NCBI GenBank assembly: GCA_964446745.1
Contig: CAYURR010000019.1
Location: 1-26,764 of the forward strand
Direction: 5' to 3'
Origin: CAYURR01 sp964446745
Lineage (GTDB): Bacteria > Bacillota > Clostridia > Lachnospirales > WQUN01
DNA length: 26,764 nt
The translations under genes were made by a program, and so were the position numbers. Positions 8,348 to 16,092 of the stretch are shown piece by piece. Position 1 is the first letter of the stretch, and each line of letters opens with the position of its first letter. The notes under the pieces are model-generated. The model made no database searches and was not told where the DNA came from. It saw nothing but the letters and a program-made list of their open reading frames with translations.

Positions 8348-9364
8348 ATGCAGACATTATTCTTTAAAACCAAACCCGCCATTATCTCTACGGCTTGTAT
8401 CGTAGGCCCAAAGGAGGGCCAAGGCCCACTGGCCGAGCATTTTGACAAGGTCAACAAGGACGTAGAGTTCGGCGCGGAATCCTGGGAAAAGTCCGAAAGC
8501 GCAATCGTCTCGGCCACAATGAACCTCGCCGTGCAAAAGGCCGGGCTGCAGCTCGACGACATAAACTTTGTACTGGCAGGCGATCTGCTGAACCAGAGTA
8601 TCGGCTCTACCTTCGGCATCCGCGCACTAGGCAGGCCGTTTCTGGGTATATTCGGAGCATGCTCGACAATCGGAGAAGCCTTGGCTCTCTCGGCTGTGCT
8701 GACCGACGGTGGCTATGCGCAATACGTCCTGGGCGGCGCGTCGTCGCATTTTTGCTCGGCTGAAAAGACATTCCGCTTCCCGCTCGGCTTGGGCACCCAG
8801 CGCACCCCCACCGCGTCATGGACCGTCACGGGTGACGGCTCGTTCGTAATGTCCGCTTCATCAGGCGGCCCCGACGTTGATCACTACCCGCGTGTTGCAG
8901 CCGCAACAGTCGGCAAGATCATCGACATGGGCATAAAGGACACCAACAACATGGGTGCAGCAATGGCCCCCGCAGCGGCAGATGTCATCATCAATCATTT
9001 TCAGGATACGGGTCTAAAGCCCTCTGACTATGATGTAATAGTAACGGGCGATCTCGGGATCTACGGTCATGACCTGTTGGTTCAACTACTTTTGGAAAAG
9101 GGTTATGACATCAAAAATAATACAACCGACTGCGGCATAATGATCTTTGACAGCGAAACACAGGACACGCACGCAGGCGGCAGCGGCTGCGGCTGTGCGG
9201 CCTCGGTGTTCGGCGGATATTTCTACAAACAGTTAAAGATGGGCATCATCAAACGCATGCTGCTGATACCCACCGGCGCGCTAATGAACTCCATCACCGC
9301 ACAGCAAGGCGAAAGCATACCGGCTATCGCCATCGCCGTGGCGATAGAAGGCGCAGCACATTAA
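8348..9364 (+). CDS. spoVAD: Stage V sporulation protein AD (dipicolinate-binding)
   Basis: This 338-residue protein has the thiolase-like fold of SpoVAD, with GACSTIGE containing Cys105 at the thiolase nucleophile position, a GDLGIYGHD segment and a glycine-rich GGSGCGCAASVFGGY near the C-terminus. SpoVAD binds Ca-dipicolinate directly and works with SpoVAC and SpoVAE in uptake during sporulation. No membrane helix or signal peptide is visible, in line with a soluble or membrane-associated protein. The ATG follows GAGGTGA and sits 9 bases after spoVAC; spoVAE begins 17 bases after the stop. Confidence 0.95.
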   Translation: MQTLFFKTKPAIISTACIVGPKEGQGPLAEHFDKVNKDVEFGAESWEKSESAIVSATMNLAVQKAGLQLDDINFVLAGDLLNQSIGSTFGIRALGRPFLGIFGACSTIGEALALSAVLTDGGYAQYVLGGASSHFCSAEKTFRFPLGLGTQRTPTASWTVTGDGSFVMSASSGGPDVDHYPRVAAATVGKIIDMGIKDTNNMGAAMAPAAADVIINHFQDTGLKPSDYDVIVTGDLGIYGHDLLVQLLLEKGYDIKNNTTDCGIMIFDSETQDTHAGGSGCGCAASVFGGYFYKQLKMGIIKRMLLIPTGALMNSITAQQGESIPAIAIAVAIEGAAH

Positions 9365-9381
9365 AGAAAGGATGATAATAA

Positions 9382-9738
9382 ATGGAATATTTAAAGGCTT
9401 TCATTGTGGGTGGGATTATTTGCGTGATCGCGCAGATACTCATCGACAAGACAAAGCTTACACCGGCACGGATACTTGTGCTGTTTGTGGTATTAGGTTG
9501 TGTGCTCGGCGGGATCGGCTGGTATGAAAAGCTCGTAAACTTCGGGGGCGCAGGCGCGACGGTGCCGCTGCCGGGCTTCGGATACCTGCTCGCGAAGGGT
9601 GTAAAGAAAGAGGTCGATGCAGAAGGGCTGTTCGGAGTATTGACGGGCGGCTTTAAGGCCATGGCCGCGGGTGTCACGGCTGCGGTTGTGTTCGGCTTTT
9701 TGGCTTCACTACTGTTTAATCCCAAGGAAAAGAGCTGA
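9382..9738 (+). CDS. spoVAE: Stage V sporulation protein AE (SpoVAEb type)
   Basis: This 118-residue membrane protein starts MEYLKAFIVGGIICVIAQIL and contains the GGAGATVPLPGFGYLLAKG segment diagnostic of the SpoVAEb branch, which is homologous to SpoVAC. It has about four hydrophobic helices and a short basic tail. It is expected to act with SpoVAC and SpoVAD in dipicolinate transport across the spore inner membrane. AAAGGATG precedes the ATG. No separate SpoVAEa gene (the soluble partner in Bacillus) lies between this gene and spoVAF; the gap is only 5 bases. Confidence 0.93.
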   Translation: MEYLKAFIVGGIICVIAQILIDKTKLTPARILVLFVVLGCVLGGIGWYEKLVNFGGAGATVPLPGFGYLLAKGVKKEVDAEGLFGVLTGGFKAMAAGVTAAVVFGFLASLLFNPKEKS

Positions 9739-9743
9739 GGTTT

Positions 9744-11282
9744 ATGGATGAGGTAAGATTAAACGCCGCGCTCATGCAAAACGTTAACGCGCTGAACCAA
9801 TGCTTCACCGATTGCGGTGATTTTACGCAACGCAGTTTCCCGCTTAACTTCGGCAGCAATTTGATGGGTTATGTAGCATATCTGGACATGCTCGTAAACC
9901 GCGAGATTGTCGAATGGCGCATCATCGAACGCATCATCGACAGGGAGGGCGTCAGTCATCCCGATAATGAGAGCAGCCCTACCGAAACAGGCAGTATCTC
10001 GCCAGATGAGGTCTTTAACATCATCACGGGCGGTGGGCTCGCAATGGCGGACTTCTCGATCTGCGATAAAATATCGGATCTATGCGATGCACTATTGGGC
10101 GGCGACACGATTTTGCTTGTGGACGGCTGTGCAAAGGGCATCATCGTCTCCACAAAGGGATGGCCCAACCGCGGCATACCGACCGCCGAGAACGAGGTCG
10201 TCGTACAGGGCTCACAGGAGGCGTTTACCGAGGTCTTTAGGATGAACACCTCGCTGCTGCGCCGCCGCATACACGATACGCGCCTTAAATGCAAGCAGCT
10301 CACATTGGGCAAGCGTTCAAAGAGTAATGTCGCAATGATGTATATGTCTGACCTTGTGCGACCCGAGATACTGTCCGAGACAGAGAAGCGTCTAAATGCT
10401 ATTGACATCGATGCCGTGCTGGACAGCGGTTATGTCGAACAGTTCATAGAGGACAACAAGATGTCGCCGTTTCCGCAGATACAGATCACCGAACGCCCCG
10501 ACAAGGCCGCGTCCGCGGTACTCGAGGGTCGAATCGCTATCGTCGTGGATAACTCACCGACCATTTTGATCGTACCGGCTGTATTGGATACCTTTTTCCA
10601 GTCCTCGGAGGACTATTACCAACGCTTCATGATCATGTCGTTTACGCGTTTGATCAGATATGCGGCCGCTTTTGTATCCTTGATTTTACCGGGTCTTTAT
10701 ATCGCGGTGACCGTTTTCCATCCGTCCACATTGCCTACGCTATTGATATTGAAAATGGCCGGTGCGCGGCAAGCTATACCGTTCCCGCCGCTGATAGAGA
10801 TATTGTTAATGGATCTCGCGTTTGAGCTATTGCGAGAAGCCGGTATCAGACTGCCCGGTGCGGTCGGCGGTACGATCGGTATCGTGGGCGGTATCATCGT
10901 GGGTCAGGCCGCCGTCGAGGCCGGTATCGTGAGCCCTATCGTCGTGATCGTGGCGGCCCTAACGGGTATCAGCTCATTCGCGATACCGAATATCTCGCTC
11001 GTCTCCGGACTGCGTTTGTCCAAATACTTAATCCTGTTCGCGTCCTCGCTGCTTGGGTTGTTTGGGTTCTGGGTCGGCATACTGCTCGTAATTATCCATA
11101 TGATTTCTCTAAAGAGCTTCAGTATCCCATATATGTTCCCGTATACAACAGGCGAAATATCGGGCAATTCAAATATGCTCGATTCGATATTCCGTGCGCC
11201 GCTGTTTAGCATGAAGAAACGCCCCATATTTACCCGTTCCGATGCGAGCGCCGATCCCGACGCCGCACAGCGTCAAGGTTAA
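9744..11282 (+). CDS. spoVAF: Stage V sporulation protein AF, GerA-family subunit
   Basis: This 512-residue protein has the plan of GerA/SpoVAF: a soluble N-terminal half (1 to about 300) with PDEVFNIITGGG and LLVDGCAKGIIVSTKGWPNR, then a membrane half (about 303-470) with FMIMSFTRLIRYAA, LPTLLILKMAGAR and a glycine-rich VGGTIGIVGGIIVGQAAVEAG, ending in a polar tail. In Bacillus, SpoVAF joins a partner (FigP) to form an ion channel that amplifies germination, while GerA proteins form channels with GerB and GerC. It is followed after 12 bases by the GerB-GerC fusion. SpoVAF rather than an unrelated GerA paralogue is chosen because of its place at the end of the spoVA genes. Confidence 0.9.
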   Translation: MDEVRLNAALMQNVNALNQCFTDCGDFTQRSFPLNFGSNLMGYVAYLDMLVNREIVEWRIIERIIDREGVSHPDNESSPTETGSISPDEVFNIITGGGLAMADFSICDKISDLCDALLGGDTILLVDGCAKGIIVSTKGWPNRGIPTAENEVVVQGSQEAFTEVFRMNTSLLRRRIHDTRLKCKQLTLGKRSKSNVAMMYMSDLVRPEILSETEKRLNAIDIDAVLDSGYVEQFIEDNKMSPFPQIQITERPDKAASAVLEGRIAIVVDNSPTILIVPAVLDTFFQSSEDYYQRFMIMSFTRLIRYAAAFVSLILPGLYIAVTVFHPSTLPTLLILKMAGARQAIPFPPLIEILLMDLAFELLREAGIRLPGAVGGTIGIVGGIIVGQAAVEAGIVSPIVVIVAALTGISSFAIPNISLVSGLRLSKYLILFASSLLGLFGFWVGILLVIIHMISLKSFSIPYMFPYTTGEISGNSNMLDSIFRAPLFSMKKRPIFTRSDASADPDAAQRQG

Positions 11283-11294
11283 GGAGGCTTTTGT

Positions 11295-13460
11295 TTGAAT
11301 AACAACACCATATCACTACGACAATTTCAAATGCTTCTGTGGATACAGTGCTTCGGCATGGGCGTCGTGTTCCTACCGAAATCGCTGTATGCCGATGCGA
11401 CCTTGCTGTCCGTTATCGTGGACTGGGGCGTTTGTCTGCTGTTCGGTCTGATCGTCTCGTACCTCGCGTGCAAGATGCGCGGCATGATCACATCCCACGG
11501 CCCGCTGTCGTTTGTCGCAAAAGCAGTATTTTTGGTCAAATCCGTAATAGGCCTCGCAGTGTTCATCTGCATATTCTCGGAGATTATCTCGAACACGATT
11601 TTACCCTCTACCCCTACACGGGTTATCTTCCTGACGATCTTGGCTTTGGGTGGACTGTCGGCGGTTTGCGGGTTGCGGCTCGGCTCCGATCAGCTAGCGC
11701 GCAGCGCGGCGTTATTGTTTTATGCAATATTTGTACCGTTTGTATTGCTGTTTATATTCGGTATATCGGACATGCGAGCCGCTAACCTGATGCCGCTGCG
11801 CTTGATCTCATACAGTCAAACGAGCCCATATATGCCTCTCGGCATCGGATTCAACCGCTATGGGTTCTTGGCATTGTTTATGTTCTTCTGGTCCGATACG
11901 CTGATCGTTACATCGGCTCTTACGAACAGGCCCGAAAGGTCCCCAAAGGCCGTTGTGACCGCCACACTCGGCATCGGCGTGTTCATGGGTCTGCTGCTTG
12001 TCGGTGTGCTCGCGCGTTACGGGCGCATCGCATACCGTCTGCAATGGCCCATACTCGAAATGATGAACAACATCCGTCTGCCCGGAGGCTTTGTCGAGCG
12101 CACCGAGGCATTAATGGCCGCGTTCTGGATTATGTCCGCGTTTATCATCATCGCTGCTGGGCTTTTGCTGCCGCTGCGCGTGCTGTTAAAATCCGATGGC
12201 GAGCGCAATCCTGCCGCCGCATGGATCGCGGTTGTTATCGTCTCGTTCGTGGTCTATGCGGTCTCGACGCTATTTAAGGATGCGCAGGCTGCCGTGGATT
12301 TCTGTACGGGATGGTTCTTTGTGTTTACAATCGCAGCGCAGCTGCTACTACCGCTACTGTCGGGTTATGCTAAGCCCTCCACGCGTAAGCATGTTTCAAG
12401 TGGGGCCGCAATGCTCTGCGTGGTCTGCATATCATGCGCTTTGCTTACGGGTTGCTATGACGGCGTCTATCCCGAAGGCCGGGGCTTTGTAATCTCGGTA
12501 GGCATAGACCTTACGAACAGCGGCGAATACGAAATATCACTCGCACTGCCGAATGCTGCCGCAACAGCCAAGCAAAGTGGCGACGAGGAAACCAAATCCG
12601 TAAAGAAGGCTTCGGGTAAGACCTTTACAGAAACGCTTACAAAATGTGAGGCACTAACTTCACAGAGGTTGTTTCTGGGACAGGCCAAGCTGATCGTGCT
12701 CGGGAAGGATCTGCTTGAGGATGGGGATAAGCTACGCGGAGCGGTGCGCGAGCTCAAACGCAATAAACGCATCTACGATCATGTGATCGTCTGTGCCGCA
12801 GACGGCAAGGCATTGGAGATACTCGAGAGTAAAGCCCCGGGCGAAAGCACCGTAGGGTTATATGTAAACGAGTATTACAAGGACAAGAACAACGGCGCGG
12901 GCAAGACGTTTCGTAAGGACTTCGAAGGTGTCTCGGAGGATCTGAGCGAGAATGGCGAGACGATATTACCGGTCATAAATGACAAGCTGGAGTTTGACGG
13001 AGCAGTGATCATAAAGGATTTTAAAACCGCAGGCACGCTAAAGGACGAAGCTTTGCGCGGGTATCTCTGGGCGCGTTACAATCAGCGCGGCGCGGTGATC
13101 GAAACCGATGACAGCGGTGACAGAGAGGGTAATGCCATCGAGGTCACACGTTCAAAAACCGTCTATGAATTCGCCGAGGAAGATGGCTTGTCCGTTTCAA
13201 TCCTCACGACTATCCACGCAAAATCGGATATACCCGAACTTGACCCGCGCGAACATGAAAAAACCGTAGCGAAGGAAATCCTCACTACGGCAGGGTTACT
13301 AAAGGAATATAACGCGGACGCATTGCTGCTCGCGGACGAGTTGCGTCGGCAAAATTATGAGTTGTATAAAAAATACGCCGATGATAAAGAGGCAATCAGT
13401 GCAGCAATAACCTCAGCTGATATCAGTGCAGAGGTTACGGTCGTGCTGGGTGACAGTTAG
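11295..13460 (+). CDS. GerB-GerC fused germinant-receptor protein
   Basis: This single 721-residue frame joins two normally separate proteins. Residues 1 to about 368 are a GerAB-type spore germination permease of the APC superfamily, with about ten hydrophobic helices, opening SLRQFQMLLWIQCFGMGV. Residues about 374-721 are a GerAC-type (Ger(x)C) protein, opening YPEGRGFVISVGID. At the joint a basic KPSTRKH is followed by a hydrophobic stretch ending LLTGC with Cys387, a proper lipobox as found at the start of free GerC lipoproteins. Topology is consistent: the GerB end is cytoplasmic and the lipobox faces outward. The start is TTG with AAGGAGG eight bases upstream. It follows spoVAF by 12 bases, so A-, B- and C-like parts lie in one operon. 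GerB and GerC form the ligand-sensing parts of germinant receptors; the germinant here is unknown. Whether the chain is cut at Cys387 cannot be told from sequence. Confidence 0.9.
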   Translation: MNNNTISLRQFQMLLWIQCFGMGVVFLPKSLYADATLLSVIVDWGVCLLFGLIVSYLACKMRGMITSHGPLSFVAKAVFLVKSVIGLAVFICIFSEIISNTILPSTPTRVIFLTILALGGLSAVCGLRLGSDQLARSAALLFYAIFVPFVLLFIFGISDMRAANLMPLRLISYSQTSPYMPLGIGFNRYGFLALFMFFWSDTLIVTSALTNRPERSPKAVVTATLGIGVFMGLLLVGVLARYGRIAYRLQWPILEMMNNIRLPGGFVERTEALMAAFWIMSAFIIIAAGLLLPLRVLLKSDGERNPAAAWIAVVIVSFVVYAVSTLFKDAQAAVDFCTGWFFVFTIAAQLLLPLLSGYAKPSTRKHVSSGAAMLCVVCISCALLTGCYDGVYPEGRGFVISVGIDLTNSGEYEISLALPNAAATAKQSGDEETKSVKKASGKTFTETLTKCEALTSQRLFLGQAKLIVLGKDLLEDGDKLRGAVRELKRNKRIYDHVIVCAADGKALEILESKAPGESTVGLYVNEYYKDKNNGAGKTFRKDFEGVSEDLSENGETILPVINDKLEFDGAVIIKDFKTAGTLKDEALRGYLWARYNQRGAVIETDDSGDREGNAIEVTRSKTVYEFAEEDGLSVSILTTIHAKSDIPELDPREHEKTVAKEILTTAGLLKEYNADALLLADELRRQNYELYKKYADDKEAISAAITSADISAEVTVVLGDS

Positions 13461-13464
13461 AAAG

Positions 13465-13487
13465 CCGATACATTAACGTCGTATCGG
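13465..13487. terminator. Weak hairpin between convergent spoVA and hicB transcripts
   Basis: CCGATAC (13465-13471) pairs with GTATCGG (13481-13487) around a nine-base loop. It begins 5 bases after the stop of the GerB-GerC gene and covers the last codons of hicB on the other strand. There is no T-run on either side, so intrinsic termination is doubtful; it may only protect 3' ends. Confidence 0.35.
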
Positions 13488-13760
13488 GCGGGGTATGGCT
13501 ATGCCGTTGACTATCTTTGTTTCGAAATAGCCCTCCATAGCCTCCCGCAAGGACTGTCTGGCCTCCTCCTCGGTCAATCCCGTGCTCTGGCAGCCATACA
13601 GTTCCTCGATCGTTGCGTGGTAATACGCACCCGCGTCGTCGTTGATCTCCTTTATGACGAACGCGTATTCCATATCCATATACTGCTTTAGCAGCTCGGC
13701 GTGTTGAGGCGTCAAGCCTGTTAACTGGTCTATCTTTGCACGTCCTGTCCTGAGCGCCAT
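13473..13760 (-). CDS. hicB: HicB-like antitoxin
   Basis: This 95-residue protein has the HicB partial RNase-H-like fold in its second half: YAFVIKEINDDAGAYYHATIEELYGCQSTGLTEEEA, followed by an amphipathic helix. HicB antitoxins bind and block HicA. The first 28 residues are an extension not usual at the N-terminus. No ribbon-helix-helix or HTH domain follows the core, so autoregulation by DNA binding is not evident. Its ATG overlaps the hicA stop codon (TGATG), a typical coupled toxin-antitoxin layout. It converges on the spoVA operon with only 12 bases between the stops. The family call rests on the HicB core and the adjacent HicA. Confidence 0.8.
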   Translation of the reverse strand: MALRTGRAKIDQLTGLTPQHAELLKQYMDMEYAFVIKEINDDAGAYYHATIEELYGCQSTGLTEEEARQSLREAMEGYFETKIVNGIAIPRPIRR

Positions 13761-13951
13761 CAGCTTATACCCCTCAAGATTTCTTTCAGATAAATGGGTT
13801 TCAACGGAAACTCATTTTTTATTGTAATGACCTTGCCCTTTTGGTTGATATAGAAATGGTGCGAGCCCTTTATGCGGTCACGCCTGTATCCGAATGTAAC
13901 CAATACCTTTTCGGCATCCTCAATACTAACCCCGACCTTATCTGTTGGCAT
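13760..13951 (-). CDS. hicA: HicA-like mRNA interferase toxin
   Basis: This 63-residue protein has the double-stranded-RNA-binding-like HicA fold: DAEKVLVTFGYRRDRIKGSHHFY, then GKVITIKNEF and a C-terminal helix IYLKEILRGIS. The catalytic His of HicA lies in the GSH motif, here His31. HicA toxins cleave mRNA without needing the ribosome and arrest growth until HicB neutralises them. AGGGAG lies about eight bases before the ATG. The gene sits 42 bases downstream of the amidase stop on the same strand and could be read from the same transcript; no clear promoter of its own is visible in the short gap. Confidence 0.82.
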   Translation of the reverse strand: MPTDKVGVSIEDAEKVLVTFGYRRDRIKGSHHFYINQKGKVITIKNEFPLKPIYLKEILRGIS

Positions 13952-13993
13952 CTGCGACTCTCCCTAAAAGCTATTGATGAACTATTCTAACAT

Positions 13994-15442
13994 CTATTTT
14001 ACAGTCTGTAAATATTCCTCGACAGACGTACCGATGGCCTTGCCTATCGCCTGTTGGTTTTCAGATTTTATGAGCCATTCGTAATCCTCAGGGTTTGAGA
14101 CAAACGAGGTCTCGAGTATCAGCCCCGGACAATTCGTAATGCGCGCCATCGCGAGATTGCCCACGCGCGGCGGTTTCGAGACAAAGCCCATCTTACCTGC
14201 CACGGACGAATTGATTAAGTTCGCGGCCTTTTGGTTAAAGTCAAATGCGTAGAATGTCAAGAATCCCTTAGTCTGTACATAGTCTGCCGTCACAGGCATA
14301 GAGTTACAGTGCACGGACACCGAAATGTCGGGCTTTTCGTCGATGATTCTATTGACCCTGTCCGTCAGTCCCACCGTGCTGTCATCCGTGCGTATCATGA
14401 TGACCTTTGCGCCCTTGGCAGTCAGATAGTCCTTTACCGTCTTTGCGATCTCGATGTTTATATCCTTTTCTAACGGCCCCTTTGCACCGGCCGGGCCCAG
14501 CGCGCCGTTTTCCTTGCCGCCATGACCCGCGTCTACGAGCACCGTCGCACCAGCAAGCGTGCCGTTAGTAAGTTTTGGTTTGAGCTTCACGCCGAAGTTC
14601 AGCCTATTGCCCTCCACGGTCGTATAGAAGCCGCTCGGCTTCGAGTTATAGTACAGTGTATACACCGCATCCTTGCCGCGCTGCTCAGCCTCCATCCTGT
14701 CGAATATACTGCCTGACAGGTTTAGCCCTGTACTCAATACACTCGTCTCGTAGATCGTGAACTCGACCTTGGTATCGTCAGCGGCTACGTTATAAAACAT
14801 CGGGAGCTTCATATCGAACGCGATCTCCGTCGTGTTCTTGTTTACGTTCTGCGCTAATGTGAGCTTCGTCACAGCATTCGAACGCGCACCCTCTTTTATC
14901 TCCTTGACTACATCCTTATATACATAGGTATTGTCCGACAGGCGATACATTTCGCTACTCTCACCGATCAGTTTCACGACCGTCCCCTGCGACAACGGAA
15001 ACACGAGCTTATCGGTATCCTTTGGATCGGAGGTACGTGTGATGTTATTGCGGTCGATCACGCCATAGGTCGGGGCCTTGTCATACGGCCATAGGTTTTC
15101 TTCCTTCTTGATGACTGTTATGGTCTTGACGCTTGCTCCGTTTTTTATGGTAAACGTGTTTTTGCCGTTTACAAGAGGCTGATACGACGCGAAAAATCCG
15201 TTCTGCGTAACCTTGACGGCATCGCCGTTTATCGTCACGGGATACGACGGGTTGGCCGCTCCGAGAAAGCTGATGCTCTCCGAAAACGTCGAGGTATTAT
15301 CCGCGGGCTGCGAGACGATCAACTCCTTGACCGGCGTATATGAGGTCGCGGCATAGGCGGTCTGCAGTGGGATAAATGATATCGGCATTAGCGCCATAAG
15401 CGCCGAGCAGGTTATTGCACATATGGTATGTAATCTTTTCAT
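13994..15442 (-). CDS. Exported N-acetylmuramoyl-L-alanine amidase (Amidase_3)
   Basis: This 482-residue protein starts with a signal peptide (MKRLHTICAITCSALMALM, likely cut after AYA near residue 31) followed by beta-rich wall-binding or scaffold domains to about residue 290. The C-terminal zinc amidase domain contains DAGHGG (His307), GPLEKD (Glu325), SVSVHCNS (His378) and LETSF (Glu444), so all three zinc ligands and the catalytic Glu are present. It should cut the MurNAc-L-Ala bond of peptidoglycan outside the cell. AAAGGA precedes the ATG. It is last but two in a minus-strand run with the ATPase pair upstream and hicAB downstream; the 60-base gap to the upstream gene may hold its own promoter. 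A sporulation CwlD role is possible but the protein is longer than CwlD. Confidence 0.9.
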   Translation of the reverse strand: MKRLHTICAITCSALMALMPISFIPLQTAYAATSYTPVKELIVSQPADNTSTFSESISFLGAANPSYPVTINGDAVKVTQNGFFASYQPLVNGKNTFTIKNGASVKTITVIKKEENLWPYDKAPTYGVIDRNNITRTSDPKDTDKLVFPLSQGTVVKLIGESSEMYRLSDNTYVYKDVVKEIKEGARSNAVTKLTLAQNVNKNTTEIAFDMKLPMFYNVAADDTKVEFTIYETSVLSTGLNLSGSIFDRMEAEQRGKDAVYTLYYNSKPSGFYTTVEGNRLNFGVKLKPKLTNGTLAGATVLVDAGHGGKENGALGPAGAKGPLEKDINIEIAKTVKDYLTAKGAKVIMIRTDDSTVGLTDRVNRIIDEKPDISVSVHCNSMPVTADYVQTKGFLTFYAFDFNQKAANLINSSVAGKMGFVSKPPRVGNLAMARITNCPGLILETSFVSNPEDYEWLIKSENQQAIGKAIGTSVEEYLQTVK

Positions 15443-15502
15443 GGGATGATCCTTTCTGTATTTGTTCTATATAGATCTGTTATTTAGAATGGTTATCTGT
15501 AT

Positions 15503-16090
15503 CTATGCTATACAATGATCCGCTTCGCCGCTTTCTTGATTCAGCGGAATTTTTACAAGCGTAAATTCCTTGTTGATATATGTTTCTATGCGTATCCTTT
15601 CCGTTTCCCATTGGATAAGCATATCGTTGTCCTTGGTGCTTTCGCCCGTATTGCGTTTATACATCAATGGATATACATCGGAAGCCTGTGTTAGCTTGTC
15701 GAAACGATAACCACAATATAACAATACTTGATCATATGTAATACCTAGGTATCCGCCGATGGCTAAAGCATTCAGATATGCACCCTTAAACTGCTTAAGC
15801 ATTTTTTCAAGACTGCTAATATCTATTGTTTTCTTAAGCTCAAAGATATGCAATCTGCACTTCTCCGGTGTCATCTCTATCATAAGCCCATCTGCCGTAT
15901 TCTTCTGCTTAAAATATCCCAATCTGTTATCATCCAGCTTCTTAAAGGTTATGCACGGATTTGTGAAAGATAGATTAAGCCTCGCGTATCCACTCTGCGT
16001 TTTTTCTTCGATAACCGACTGTTTATCCGATATTTCGACAAGCATGGCATCAAACAGACCCAAGCGTGAATCCAAGTCACTGTTAAACAT
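15503..16090 (-). CDS. Hypothetical protein with PD-(D/E)xK nuclease-like signature, partner of the ATPase
   Basis: This 195-residue protein matches no family I can name. It has features of a restriction-endonuclease-like core: a helix with Glu28/Glu29, then Asp67 (TADGLMIE), then a strand with Glu84-x-Lys86 (LHIFELKK), then a helix with Gln100-xxxx-Tyr105 (QFKGAY). D67, E84 and K86 are in the order and spacing of PD-(D/E)xK enzymes. The C-terminal third carries no motif I recognise. The ATG lies 2 bases after the ATPase stop, so the two are almost certainly translated together. Base composition is more AT-rich than in the sporulation genes, which suggests acquisition. The nuclease idea is inference from motif order; the gene itself is well supported by coupling and codon use. 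Confidence 0.6.
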   Translation of the reverse strand: MFNSDLDSRLGLFDAMLVEISDKQSVIEEKTQSGYARLNLSFTNPCITFKKLDDNRLGYFKQKNTADGLMIEMTPEKCRLHIFELKKTIDISSLEKMLKQFKGAYLNALAIGGYLGITYDQVLLYCGYRFDKLTQASDVYPLMYKRNTGESTKDNDMLIQWETERIRIETYINKEFTLVKIPLNQESGEADHCIA

Positions 16091-16092
16091 GC

